This document shows, piece after piece, positions 1 through 6,050 of a stretch of 39,761 nt of DNA (within the stretch, counting starts at the first letter, position 1; the number at the start of each line of letters is the position of its first letter). Made by a program: the position numbers and the translations under genes. The DNA comes from a virus, in IMG/VR virus record IMGVR_UViG_3300022745_000079, positions 1 through 39,761 of that record. One strand, written 5' to 3'. The notes beneath the pieces are model-generated. The model made no database searches, had not been told where the DNA came from, and saw only the letters and a program-made list of their open reading frames with translations.

Positions 1-157
1 GGGCGTAGGGGTCTCCTTTGATGGCCAGCTCAATGTTCAGAGGCATCACTGCGTCAGCACGGTCGAGCACCACGCCATATTGCAGAGCGACGCACCGACA
101 GAGCTGTAGCACCTCGCGTTCAAACGGGGGGGGCTCCATGGTGTCTTCACGCCGCAT
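1..157 (-). CDS. Hypothetical protein, partial at left edge
   Basis: A leftward frame starts at ATG 157 and runs off the window at base 1 without a stop. It begins MRREDTMEPPPFEREVLQL. The start has a good ribosome site (GAGGGG, about 7 bases upstream) lying inside the end of the Cro-like gene, and the two genes overlap by 11 bases, so translation is probably coupled. The product is not recognised. If the window is a closed circle, the frame continues from base 39761 down to a stop at 39691-39693, giving about 75 residues and overlapping the start of the small terminase gene. That would put it in one leftward operon between the Cro-like gene and the terminase. The circular reading is inference. 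Confidence 0.5.
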   Translation of the reverse strand, partial: MRREDTMEPPPFEREVLQLCRCVALQYGVVLDRADAVMPLNIELAIKGDPYA

Positions 158-446
158 CGCGCATCCCCTCGCCCTGCCCGGCCGGCGCCGCGTTGGCTGT
201 CACGTCGATCAGCGGCCGGCCCTGCGGGTGCCAGGGCCACGCGGGGTCGGGCACGCGCACCCAGCGCATATCGGGGCGCAGGCTCTCGCAGGGCAAGCGG
301 CCCTCGGTGGCCCGCTCGATGGCGGGGCAGCGGTCGGACGGCGTTGGGCGGCGGCCGGTCAGGCACTGATACAGGTACTGCTCGTGCATGCCCACCGCCG
401 CCGCCACGGCTACGCGCTCTTTGGCAGTCAGGGATGTCATGCGCAT
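147..446 (-). CDS. Cro/YdaS-like phage DNA-binding protein
   Basis: A 99-residue protein. Its first half (LTAKERVAVAAAVGMHEQYLYQCL) has the helix-turn-helix layout of YdaS/Cro-like regulators of beta-proteobacterial phages, and the motif TGRRPTPSDRCPAIERAT is typical of that group. It is transcribed away from the CI-like gene at 523, the usual repressor/anti-repressor arrangement. ATG occurs at 446 and at 440. The best -10 box ends at 448, so transcription would begin near 441 and the ATG at 440 would be used as a leaderless start. It probably represses the repressor gene and tunes the leftward transcript. The family assignment is by motif; the role is inferred from position. Confidence 0.75.
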   Translation of the reverse strand: MRMTSLTAKERVAVAAAVGMHEQYLYQCLTGRRPTPSDRCPAIERATEGRLPCESLRPDMRWVRVPDPAWPWHPQGRPLIDVTANAAPAGQGEGMRDAA

Positions 447-447
447 G

Positions 448-476
448 ATCCTAACGAATCGCTAGACGACAGTCAA
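448..476 (-). promoter_or_regulatory. Leftward promoter for the Cro-like gene
   Basis: On the - strand, TTGACT (471-476) and TAGGAT (448-453) are separated by 17 bases, a sigma-70-like pair with 5/6 and 4/6 matches. The operator at 451-465 covers the -10 box, so a bound repressor would block it. If the genome is circular this promoter could also feed the terminase and late genes. Confidence 0.55.
451..465. promoter_or_regulatory. Repressor operator, left cluster site 1
   Basis: CTAACGAATCGCTAG is an imperfect inverted repeat with half-sites CTAAC/GCTAG and a 5-base spacer. The same pattern recurs at 497-511 and, with one mismatch each, at 2425-2439 and 2449-2463. It overlaps the -10 box of the leftward promoter. 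Confidence 0.65.
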
Positions 477-496
477 TCGAAACGCACTGGCACGCA

Positions 497-511
497 CTAA
501 CAAAATGCTAG
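497..511. promoter_or_regulatory. Repressor operator, left cluster site 2
   Basis: CTAACAAAATGCTAG has the same half-sites and spacer as the site at 451-465, 46 bases away centre to centre. It lies just ahead of the likely repressor start at 523 and contains the alternative ATG at 505, which suits autoregulation of the repressor. Confidence 0.65.
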
Positions 512-522
512 ACCATGCCCCG

Positions 523-996
523 ATGAATGATCCGATAGTTGAATCGTTGCGGCGCCTCGTGGCCCAGCATGGCGGCGCAGTCGCTGTGGCCGACAAGATT
601 GGTGTCAACGATCAAACGATCTACCAAATACTCAAGGGCATAAAGCTGCCATCGGGCCGACCCAAGGGCGTTGGGCCTGCGCTGCGCGCCAAACTTGACG
701 AGCATTACCCAGGCTGGCTCGACACCGCCATCACCGGCACATCCCACGTCACGCTGGGCGCGATCCAGCAGGTCGCCGAGGGCAGCGTGCACTACGCCGT
801 TTCTCCATCGCTCGCCCAGGCGTTGCCGGTGGTGCTGGACGCCATCGCCGCCCTCACGCCCACGGGCTGGAGCATGGTGCGCGGCGGCCTGGACGGCCTG
901 CCCGGCCACCCCGAGATGCGCGACGACGTGCTGGGGCCGCTGCTCGCCGCGCTGGAGGCCGAGCCCATGCGCCGCAAACAAGGCAACGGCAGATGA
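523..996 (+). CDS. CI-like HTH repressor without peptidase domain
   Basis: A 157-residue protein. Residues 1-60 form a DNA-binding domain: GGAVAVADKIGVNDQTIYQILKG is a clear helix-turn-helix, followed by the family motif LPSGRPKGVG and a conserved PGWLD. The C-terminal part has no LexA/CI-type Ser-Lys peptidase motif, so induction by RecA-stimulated self-cleavage is unlikely; antirepressor control (see the KilAC protein at 8571) is more plausible. The ATG at 523 is preferred because the in-frame ATG at 505 lies inside an operator; neither has a strong ribosome site. It is divergent from the Cro-like gene and coupled by an ATGA overlap to the next small gene. Confidence 0.8.
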   Translation: MNDPIVESLRRLVAQHGGAVAVADKIGVNDQTIYQILKGIKLPSGRPKGVGPALRAKLDEHYPGWLDTAITGTSHVTLGAIQQVAEGSVHYAVSPSLAQALPVVLDAIAALTPTGWSMVRGGLDGLPGHPEMRDDVLGPLLAALEAEPMRRKQGNGR

Positions 997-1115
997 ATGG
1001 GCCGCGGGTCTACTTGTGGCCGCACGCGCCAGCCGCGTCACTCCCCCCGAAGGTGGAAAAGCGCCGCGCCAGCGTGGAGTCCATCACGCGCGAGTGGGGT
1101 CTGTTTCCAGGGTAA
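993..1115 (+). CDS. Small conserved-context protein (40 aa)
   Basis: A 40-codon frame starting MNGPRVYLWPHAPAASLPPK and ending GLFPG. Its ATG overlaps the repressor stop codon (ATGA at 993-996), a classic coupled start, so it is most likely co-expressed with the repressor in the lysogen. It has no recognisable domain; the middle is basic (VEKRRASVES). The function is unknown. The evidence is the overlap, the orientation and the absence of any competing frame. Confidence 0.5.
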   Translation: MNGPRVYLWPHAPAASLPPKVEKRRASVESITREWGLFPG

Positions 1116-1183
1116 CTGAAGGTCCGTGACGCAGCAGCCACGAGTAACATGCCCCCGCTGGAAACAAAGCAAGGGAGAAACAA

Positions 1184-1693
1184 ATGAAGAATACTTTGCC
1201 GCTGGCGGTCTTTATGGTCGCCTTGATGGGCTGCGCATCAAATGCACGTGTCGAGACCTTTGACCCTTTGCCATTCGATGAGGCTGAATATGCAGCCCTG
1301 GCAAAGAGCGGAACTGGAATCGTCAGAGGCCAGGTATTTGCGACCACCGTTGGTGGCGACGTAAAGAAGGGTGCAGGCAACAACGTTGTCATGTTCCCGG
1401 CGACCTCGTACGGGGACCTTCGATATCGAGAGCAGGTGCTCGGCAACAAGTTGCTCTCGACGCCAGAAGACCCTCGCTACCGGGAATACGTCCGGCTCAA
1501 AGTTACCGACGGCGACGGACGGTTTGAGTTCACCAATGTGCCGCCCGGGCGTTACTACGTGTTGAGCAACGTGTCATGGACCGTCGTTCAGCCCAACCGC
1601 TACGGGCCCATAGAACTGCCGCAAGGCGGGAAGGTGGTCCGTAAGGTCGAGGTCAAAAACGGCGAGATCACGGAAGCCATCCTTAATTTCTAG
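1184..1693 (+). CDS. Predicted lipoprotein, possible lysogenic conversion (moron) gene
   Basis: A 169-residue protein with a lipoprotein signal peptide: Met-Lys start, hydrophobic stretch, and lipobox LMGC with the lipidated Cys near residue 17. The mature part contains a region like carboxypeptidase-regulatory/prealbumin folds (TDGDGRFEFTNVPPGRYYVL), a seven-stranded sandwich often found in surface proteins. GGGAGAAACAA before the ATG is a good ribosome site. Base composition is more A+T-rich than its neighbours and the gene stands alone, both typical of a moron expressed in the lysogen. It would sit in the outer membrane. A role in superinfection exclusion or surface change is conjecture. 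Confidence 0.75.
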   Translation: MKNTLPLAVFMVALMGCASNARVETFDPLPFDEAEYAALAKSGTGIVRGQVFATTVGGDVKKGAGNNVVMFPATSYGDLRYREQVLGNKLLSTPEDPRYREYVRLKVTDGDGRFEFTNVPPGRYYVLSNVSWTVVQPNRYGPIELPQGGKVVRKVEVKNGEITEAILNF

Positions 1694-1735
1694 CGATTGC
1701 CGGCGGCCCGGCACCTCCCAGCGCAGCAGGTTGGG

Positions 1736-2107
1736 TCAGCCCGTCAACGCCCCCACCGGCACGCCCAGCGCGGCCGCCAGCTTGGCCAACGTGGCCACGG
1801 TGCCGGTGCGCTTGCCCCCCTCGATCTGGCTGACATAGGGCTTGCTCACGCCCGCCGCGTCAGCCAAGGCCTGCACGGTCAGGCCCTTGTGCTCGCGCCA
1901 GGCCTTGAGGGCGCTGGCGCCACCGGCCATGGCATGGGCCACGGCGGCGGGGTAGCGCACGCCATCATCAGCGGCCACTGCCCGGTCGTAGGCCGCCACG
2001 TCCTCGGCATCTTCCACCGCTTCGCGCACCAGCTCCCACAGGGCCGCCGGCAGCACGTAGAACGCGGGCTTGCCGTCTTTCTCGATCACTTGCACGGTGC
2101 TGCTCAT
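1736..2107 (-). CDS. HTH antitoxin of RelE/HigBA-type pair
   Basis: A 123-residue protein whose C-terminal half (about residues 66-120) is an Xre-type helix-turn-helix: LKAWREHKGLTVQALADAAG then VSKPYVSQIEGGKRTG. The N-terminal half (MSSTVQVIEKDGKPAFYVLP, then an acidic helix) would wrap the toxin. Its ATG overlaps the toxin TGA by one base (2105-2109), giving toxin-first order as in higBA-like loci. It neutralises the toxin and probably represses the operon through the palindrome at 2367-2383. The family is clear; partner specificity is inferred from adjacency. Confidence 0.85.
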   Translation of the reverse strand: MSSTVQVIEKDGKPAFYVLPAALWELVREAVEDAEDVAAYDRAVAADDGVRYPAAVAHAMAGGASALKAWREHKGLTVQALADAAGVSKPYVSQIEGGKRTGTVATLAKLAAALGVPVGALTG

Positions 2108-2358
2108 CAGTACACCCCTCCGCGCGCGCCGATCTCCAGCACACGCACCACCAAACGCCCGGCCTCGATGTCGTAGATGACACGCCAGTCACCCACGCGC
2201 AGCCGGTAGCCCGGGCGGCCCACCAGCTTCTTGACGTTTTGCGCTTCGGTGGGCGCCACCGCCAACGCTTGCACCTTGGACTGAATCAGCTCGCGCGTGT
2301 TGCGCGGCATCCTGGCCAGCGCCTTCACGGCATCGCGGGTGTATTCAATCGAGTGCAT
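2107..2358 (-). CDS. RelE/ParE-superfamily toxin
   Basis: An 83-residue protein of the length and layout of RelE-type mRNA interferases: MHSIEYTRDAVKALARMP, a central helix, then the conserved strands YRLRVGDWRVIYDI and LVVRVLEIGARGGVY. The Arg-rich strand pair and C-terminal Tyr fit the RelE catalytic face. It is the first gene of a leftward two-gene operon and overlaps the antitoxin by one base. The ATG lies only six bases after the best -10 box, so the message may be leaderless. It lies inside the phage immunity region and could stabilise the lysogen or act against other phages. Confidence 0.88.
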   Translation of the reverse strand: MHSIEYTRDAVKALARMPRNTRELIQSKVQALAVAPTEAQNVKKLVGRPGYRLRVGDWRVIYDIEAGRLVVRVLEIGARGGVY

Positions 2359-2364
2359 GGGCGA

Positions 2365-2393
2365 ATGTTAGCTCATTGCTAACAATCTAGCAA
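2365..2393 (-). promoter_or_regulatory. Toxin-antitoxin promoter with palindromic operator
   Basis: On the - strand, TTGCTA (2388-2393) and TAACAT (2365-2370) are 17 bases apart. Between and across them lies the perfect inverted repeat GTTAGC-N5-GCTAAC (2367-2383). Its inner halves resemble the phage operator half-sites. It may serve antitoxin autoregulation, the CI-like repressor, or both. A direct repeat CTAGC-AAC-CTAGC follows at 2387-2399. Confidence 0.5.
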
Positions 2394-2424
2394 CCTAGCG
2401 GACGAGTCGGCAACATCAAAAAAT

Positions 2425-2439
2425 CTAACGTTTTGCTTG
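2425..2439. promoter_or_regulatory. Repressor operator, right cluster site 1
   Basis: CTAACGTTTTGCTTG matches CTAAC-N5-GCTAG with one mismatch. It overlaps the -35 box of the rightward early promoter. Confidence 0.6.
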
Positions 2440-2466
2440 ACGAATAGACAAACGTTTCGCTAGAGT
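2437..2466 (+). promoter_or_regulatory. Rightward early promoter
   Basis: TTGACG (2437-2442) and TAGAGT (2461-2466) are 18 bases apart, oriented toward the early operon that begins at 2519. Operators overlap both boxes (2425-2439 and 2449-2463), so this is the natural counterpart of a phage PR promoter that is silent in the lysogen. Confidence 0.65.
2449..2463. promoter_or_regulatory. Repressor operator, right cluster site 2
   Basis: CAAACGTTTCGCTAG matches CTAAC-N5-GCTAG with one mismatch. It lies 24 bases centre to centre from the neighbouring site and overlaps the -10 box. Confidence 0.6.
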
Positions 2467-2518
2467 TCGTCCATCGCCCCACGACAAGCCGCATCCGCGG
2501 CGGGGCACGGAGGACGGG

Positions 2519-2821
2519 ATGCACACACGACACATCAGCGCCGAGCACGTGCTGCTCGCCCTGGTGGCACGCAAGGTCACTGACGCCCGCTGGGCGGCCA
2601 TGAGCAACGGCGCATCGACCGCGCCGTGCGCCAGGCGCAGCGCCCCCAGCTACCGACTGCCCCACGGCCCGCTGATGGTGCCGATGGATCGCGGCAACAT
2701 CTTCCGCGCCATCGACCGCGTGCGCTGCCACGGCCGTGATGAGTTGAAGCGCACCTTCGGCCTTGGCATTCGTGCCCTGCGGGCTGAAACGCAGAGCTTC
2801 ATCCTGCGGAGGCCGGCATGA
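2519..2821 (+). CDS. Early hypothetical protein (100 aa)
   Basis: First gene of the rightward early operon, with a strong ribosome site (GGAGG, 5-6 bases before ATG 2519) after a leader of about 45 bases from the operator-controlled promoter. The protein is basic (many Arg), contains two Cys and a stretch RGNIFRAIDRVRCHGRDELK, and has no membrane segment. No family is recognised. The first position in a repressed early operon is often held by a regulator or host-takeover protein, but nothing in the sequence proves that. Its stop overlaps the next ATG (ATGA). Confidence 0.7.
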   Translation: MHTRHISAEHVLLALVARKVTDARWAAMSNGASTAPCARRSAPSYRLPHGPLMVPMDRGNIFRAIDRVRCHGRDELKRTFGLGIRALRAETQSFILRRPA

Positions 2822-3090
2822 CCGCCTCAACCCACGACGCCATCACCGTGCCGGGCGGCCTGGATGACTGCCCTGCAGTCCGCCAGCACCTGGCAGAGCA
2901 ACGCATCGAATTCCGCGCCTCCATGGCTCGCATGGCCCAGGCGCTGCACCCTGATGACACCGTGCCGGCGGGCCTGGAATTGCCGCCGCATCGGCCCCAG
3001 CTGGGCATCGACCTGCTGCACCGCCACCCCTACGTGGCCGGGCTGTTGCTGGGCGCGCTGTGCGGCGCCATTGCGGCAGGGTGGCTGTGA
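2818..3090 (+). CDS. Early hypothetical protein with C-terminal membrane segment (90 aa)
   Basis: Overlaps the previous gene by four bases (ATGA). Residues 1-70 are soluble and helical (PAVRQHLAEQRIEFRASMAR). The last 20 or so residues, YVAGLLLGALCGAIAAGWL, form one hydrophobic segment ending at the C-terminus, so the protein is probably tail-anchored in the inner membrane with its N-terminus in the cytoplasm. It resembles the layout of small DUF883/ElaB-like ribosome- or membrane-associated proteins, but sequence similarity is too weak to assign. Function unknown. Confidence 0.7.
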   Translation: MTASTHDAITVPGGLDDCPAVRQHLAEQRIEFRASMARMAQALHPDDTVPAGLELPPHRPQLGIDLLHRHPYVAGLLLGALCGAIAAGWL

Positions 3091-3209
3091 TGGTGGTGCT
3101 GCGCCTGTACCGGTTCTACCGTCGCGGCGGGTTGCCGCGCCGCCATGCCCTGCGACGCGCGGTGCGGCTTGTGTGGCACGACCTGGTCAACCCGGTGCTG
3201 CCGCGATGA
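3090..3209 (+). CDS. Small basic protein (39 aa)
   Basis: A 39-codon frame (MVVLRLYRFYRRGGLPRRHA...) whose ATG shares its A with the stop of the preceding gene (TGATG) and whose stop overlaps the next ATG (ATGA). It therefore fits exactly between two coupled genes with no spare base. It is strongly basic (11 Arg) with a hydrophobic C-terminal half. Similar very short Arg-rich frames are common in early operons of beta-proteobacterial phages. Function unknown; the support is the exact coupling on both sides. Confidence 0.55.
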   Translation: MVVLRLYRFYRRGGLPRRHALRRAVRLVWHDLVNPVLPR

Positions 3210-3511
3210 GCCACCACGTCATTCGCGGCACGTTGGCCCGCTGTGCCACACCCTACGTCACACCCACCGGGCACTGGCTGGTGCGGCTGGAGCTGCGCCA
3301 GGGTGATGAGCGCACCCGCATCGTCGCGCTGCGCGACTACGGCCCGGGAGATGCCGCCGCCATTGCCGCCCACAGCGCCGCCCACCACCTGCGCGCTGGC
3401 CAGGACGTGCGCGTCTACGGCCAGCACCTGCGCAGCCAGCCTTGTGAGGTGATCCTGCTGCGCGGGGTCGAATCCATCGAGGCCTTGCATACCGAGGACA
3501 CCCCCGCATGA
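3206..3511 (+). CDS. Early hypothetical protein (101 aa)
   Basis: Starts MSHHVIRGTLARCATPYVTP at the ATG overlapping the preceding stop. The pattern of alternating strands (HWLVRLELRQGDERTRIVAL, QDVRVYGQHLR, CEVILLRGVESI) suggests an OB-like beta-barrel. Phage early proteins of this size and fold sometimes bind single-stranded DNA, but no diagnostic motif is present. Its stop overlaps the start of the HD-domain gene. A longer in-frame extension exists upstream but overlaps the two preceding genes, so the coupled ATG is chosen. Confidence 0.65.
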   Translation: MSHHVIRGTLARCATPYVTPTGHWLVRLELRQGDERTRIVALRDYGPGDAAAIAAHSAAHHLRAGQDVRVYGQHLRSQPCEVILLRGVESIEALHTEDTPA

Positions 3512-4122
3512 CATTCATCGTCACCTCAGACGGCGCGGAGGTGTGCCTGCGCTACCCGCGCACTGGCCAGCTCACGGCCCGCACCATCGCTCACAGCCTG
3601 AGCCAGATCAACCGCTTCACCGGCCACGCCAGCCGGCCCTACAGCGTGGCCGAGCACAGCCTGCTGGTGTGCGACATCGTGGAGCGTGTGCTGCACCTCG
3701 ATGTGCATGCCCAGCTGGCCGCCCTCATGCATGACGCCCACGAATGCGTGGCAGGCGACATGCATACCCCCGGCAAGCGCGAGGTGCAGGGCTGGGACGA
3801 GTGGGAATACCGCTGGACCTGGCGCGTGCGCAGCGAGTACGCCCTGTTGTCGGTGTTTGCCAAGCACGGCAGCGACATCCGGCATGCCGACCGGCTGGCC
3901 CTGGCCATTGAGCGCCGCGACCTCATGCCCAGCAGCCCCACGCCGTGGGAGGTGCTCACCGGCATCGAGCCCATTGGCTGGATGCAGCTCAACACACCGG
4001 AGCGCGAGGCCATGACCTGGCGCGAATGGGCCGCCGCCTGGCATGACCGCTATGAGGCGCTGGATTTCGCCCGCAACGAGGCCCTGTTTGGCGGCGAGCC
4101 AGACAGCGGGTTCACGCTGTGA
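3508..4122 (+). CDS. HD-domain phosphohydrolase (YfbR-like)
   Basis: A 204-residue protein with the metal-binding HD signature: His in SVAEHSLLV (about residue 50), His-Asp in LMHDAHE (75-76) and a distal Asp in RHADRLALA (about 128). The spacing and the HDAHE core match YfbR-type 5'-deoxynucleotidases and related phage HD hydrolases. It probably removes phosphate from (deoxy)nucleotides and shapes the nucleotide pool during phage replication. It also carries the N-terminal motif YPRTGQLTARTIAHSLSQIN with RFTGHASRPYSVAEH, frequent in phage members of the family. It is coupled to both neighbours by 4-base overlaps. Confidence 0.85.
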   Translation: MTFIVTSDGAEVCLRYPRTGQLTARTIAHSLSQINRFTGHASRPYSVAEHSLLVCDIVERVLHLDVHAQLAALMHDAHECVAGDMHTPGKREVQGWDEWEYRWTWRVRSEYALLSVFAKHGSDIRHADRLALAIERRDLMPSSPTPWEVLTGIEPIGWMQLNTPEREAMTWREWAAAWHDRYEALDFARNEALFGGEPDSGFTL

Positions 4123-4637
4123 GCCAGCGCCGCAAGCCAGGCCGGGCGCCCATGCCGCACATGGCCGAGCGCAACCCCGTGGCCAAGGCCATCGCCGTGC
4201 GCCGCATGCAATCGGTGCTGACGGACCAGCAGATCGAGCTGCATGTCACGCCTGACGGAGCTGATGCCACCTCGCTGCTGGCCCACCTGGGCTGGCAGCT
4301 GGGGCTGGCCGCGCAGACCGCCGTGTTTGCGCTGGGCACTGACAGCGCCACCACCCGCCGCTTGCACGGCGCGCTGCGCACTGCGCATGACCTGTGCCTG
4401 CGCGGCTACCTGTGGCAGGCCGCATTGGCGCCGGCACTCGACCAGGCCATGTCCGAGGCGCACGAGGTTCTGCTGGCCTACCCCGACACCGCACAGCACT
4501 TTATCGGCGCTGCTGACCATCTGGCCGCCCTCATCCGTGCCCACCGCGTGCAGCGCGACTCCATCGTCGGTGCAGAGCTGTACCAGCAGCCTGCGCTGGC
4601 CCACACCGCATCACAACCCGACCAGGCCGCAGCCTGA
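4119..4637 (+). CDS. Early hypothetical protein (172 aa)
   Basis: Begins at GTG 4119, overlapping the HD gene stop (GTGA). The sequence is helical and Ala-rich, with a conserved-looking core (ATTRRLHGALRTAHDLCLRGYLWQ) and many His in the first half. Residues 1-30 are basic (RRKPGRAPMPHMAERNPVAK). It shows no membrane segment, nucleotide-binding motif or zinc site. Such proteins follow HD hydrolases in related phages but have no established function. The start could also be the ATG encoding MPHMAERNP further in; the coupled GTG is preferred. Confidence 0.6.
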   Translation: MSQRRKPGRAPMPHMAERNPVAKAIAVRRMQSVLTDQQIELHVTPDGADATSLLAHLGWQLGLAAQTAVFALGTDSATTRRLHGALRTAHDLCLRGYLWQAALAPALDQAMSEAHEVLLAYPDTAQHFIGAADHLAALIRAHRVQRDSIVGAELYQQPALAHTASQPDQAAA

Positions 4638-4644
4638 CCGCACC

Positions 4645-5346
4645 ATGCTCAACCACCCTACCAACAAGATCATTGCCCATCTTCAGGGCGGTGTGCCCAA
4701 CCTCACCCGTGAGGCCGTCTGCGCGCTGACGGGCGTGAAAGACCGCCAGCTCGACAGCGTGCTGGCGGATGCCCTGGAGCTGGGTGCCCTGCTGCGTCGT
4801 CGGGTCGACGGGCAGATCGTGTTTTTGCTGCCCGAAGCCGTGCCGGAAAACACCCTGTGCCGGGCCAGCATCCCAGCGCCGGCAGAGGCCTTGCAGCCCA
4901 CTGCGCTGGGTGCACGCATTGCTGCCAAGCTGGACGACATTCCCGCCCAGGCGGCACCGGTGGCCGCCGCGCTGGACAAGCTGACGGGTACGAGCACCAG
5001 CAGTGCAGCCACCACGGCACCAGCAGCCTCCAAACCCAAGCGCGCCGGCCGCGCATTGGAGCTGCCGGCCGTTGACCTCACCCGCCTGGAAATCACCATG
5101 CGGCCCAAGCACACCCGGGCCACTGGCATCCAGCACAAGTGGGCACCACTGTTCGACCTGCTGGCTGCAAAGCCCATCGAGCAAGACAAGTCCCACGGCC
5201 CCACATTGCCCACCATCGAGCTGGGGCCCGAGTACCACGGCGCCCTGCAGCAGGCCGCCCGCGACTGGCAGGCCCGCAACCCAGGCCGCGCCGCGTTTGC
5301 AGTGCGCAAGGCGGGTGGGCTGACGCTGGTGCAGCGGGTGGAGTGA
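4645..5346 (+). CDS. Early protein with N-terminal wHTH-like domain (233 aa)
   Basis: The frame is open far upstream, but ATG 4645 (MLNHPTNKIIAHLQGGVPN) begins just after the preceding stop and starts the conserved-looking part. Residues 1-65 look like a winged helix (LTREAVCALTGVKDRQLDSV, then a strand RVDGQIVFLLP). Residues 66-150 are an Ala/Pro/Thr-rich linker. The C-terminal domain (LEITMRPKHTRATGIQHKWA...YHGALQQAARDWQARNPGRA) is unrecognised. A DNA-binding or replication-accessory role is possible given the absence of any obvious replication protein, but this is inference only. Confidence 0.6.
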   Translation: MLNHPTNKIIAHLQGGVPNLTREAVCALTGVKDRQLDSVLADALELGALLRRRVDGQIVFLLPEAVPENTLCRASIPAPAEALQPTALGARIAAKLDDIPAQAAPVAAALDKLTGTSTSSAATTAPAASKPKRAGRALELPAVDLTRLEITMRPKHTRATGIQHKWAPLFDLLAAKPIEQDKSHGPTLPTIELGPEYHGALQQAARDWQARNPGRAAFAVRKAGGLTLVQRVE

Positions 5347-5348
5347 GC

Positions 5349-6050
5349 ATGGCCCGCCACTACTGGACGTCGGCCGAGGAGGCCCACCTGCAGCAGCACT
5401 ACGCCACCCGCCTGACGGTGGATCTGGCAGCAGAGCTTGGCATTCCGGTTTCGCGCATCCTGGCCAAGGCCAACTCCATGGGGCTGCACAAGACCATCGA
5501 CCTGATCGCAGAAACCGCCCGTGAACGTACCAACCGACCAGGCCATGGTTGCAAGGCCACGCAGTTCCTGCCAGGCATGGTGCCGCACAACAAGGGTACC
5601 AAGGGCATTACCGGTCACCAGGCCGGCTGCCGGGCCACGCAGTTCCGGCCCGGCAACAAGCCGCACACCTGGGTTCCGGTGGGCAGCCTGCGCATCTGCG
5701 AAGGCCAGCTGCAGCGCAAGGTGAATGATGACAAGGGCCCGTCCAGCCTGCGCTGGCACCCCGTCTCGCGCCTGGTGTGGGAGGCCGCACACGGCCCTGT
5801 TCCTGCAGGCAGTGTGGTGGTTTTCAAGCCGGGCATGAAGACCACTGACGTCGACCTGATAACGCTCGACCGGCTGGAGCTGCTGACCCGCAAGCAACTG
5901 CTGTTACAGCGCAACGGCGTGCATGCCTACGGCCCAGAAATCGCCCGTGTGCACTACCTGCGGGGCTCCATCAACCGCCGCATCAAGCGCCTGTCAGACC
6001 AGGCCGGACAGGCCCACCCCATCGCCAAGGACCATACCCATGAGCAATGA
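5349..6050 (+). CDS. HNH-type endonuclease-like protein with degenerate metal site
   Basis: A 233-residue protein with GGAG 6 bases before its ATG. Residues 1-48 form a homeodomain-like, DNA-reading start (YWTSAEEAHLQQHYATRLTV). Two related segments follow at about 66-86 and 89-112 (ATQFLPGMVPHNKG and ATQFRPGNKPHTW), like the NUMOD repeats of phage homing nucleases. The C-terminal HNH-like unit (WHPVSRLVWEAAHGPVPAGS, then VVVFKPGMKTTDVD and LDRLELLTR) has Phe where HNH enzymes carry the second His, as in many phage relatives. It may be a free-standing homing-type nuclease, a DNA-binding relic, or a regulator. Confidence 0.75.
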   Translation: MARHYWTSAEEAHLQQHYATRLTVDLAAELGIPVSRILAKANSMGLHKTIDLIAETARERTNRPGHGCKATQFLPGMVPHNKGTKGITGHQAGCRATQFRPGNKPHTWVPVGSLRICEGQLQRKVNDDKGPSSLRWHPVSRLVWEAAHGPVPAGSVVVFKPGMKTTDVDLITLDRLELLTRKQLLLQRNGVHAYGPEIARVHYLRGSINRRIKRLSDQAGQAHPIAKDHTHEQ

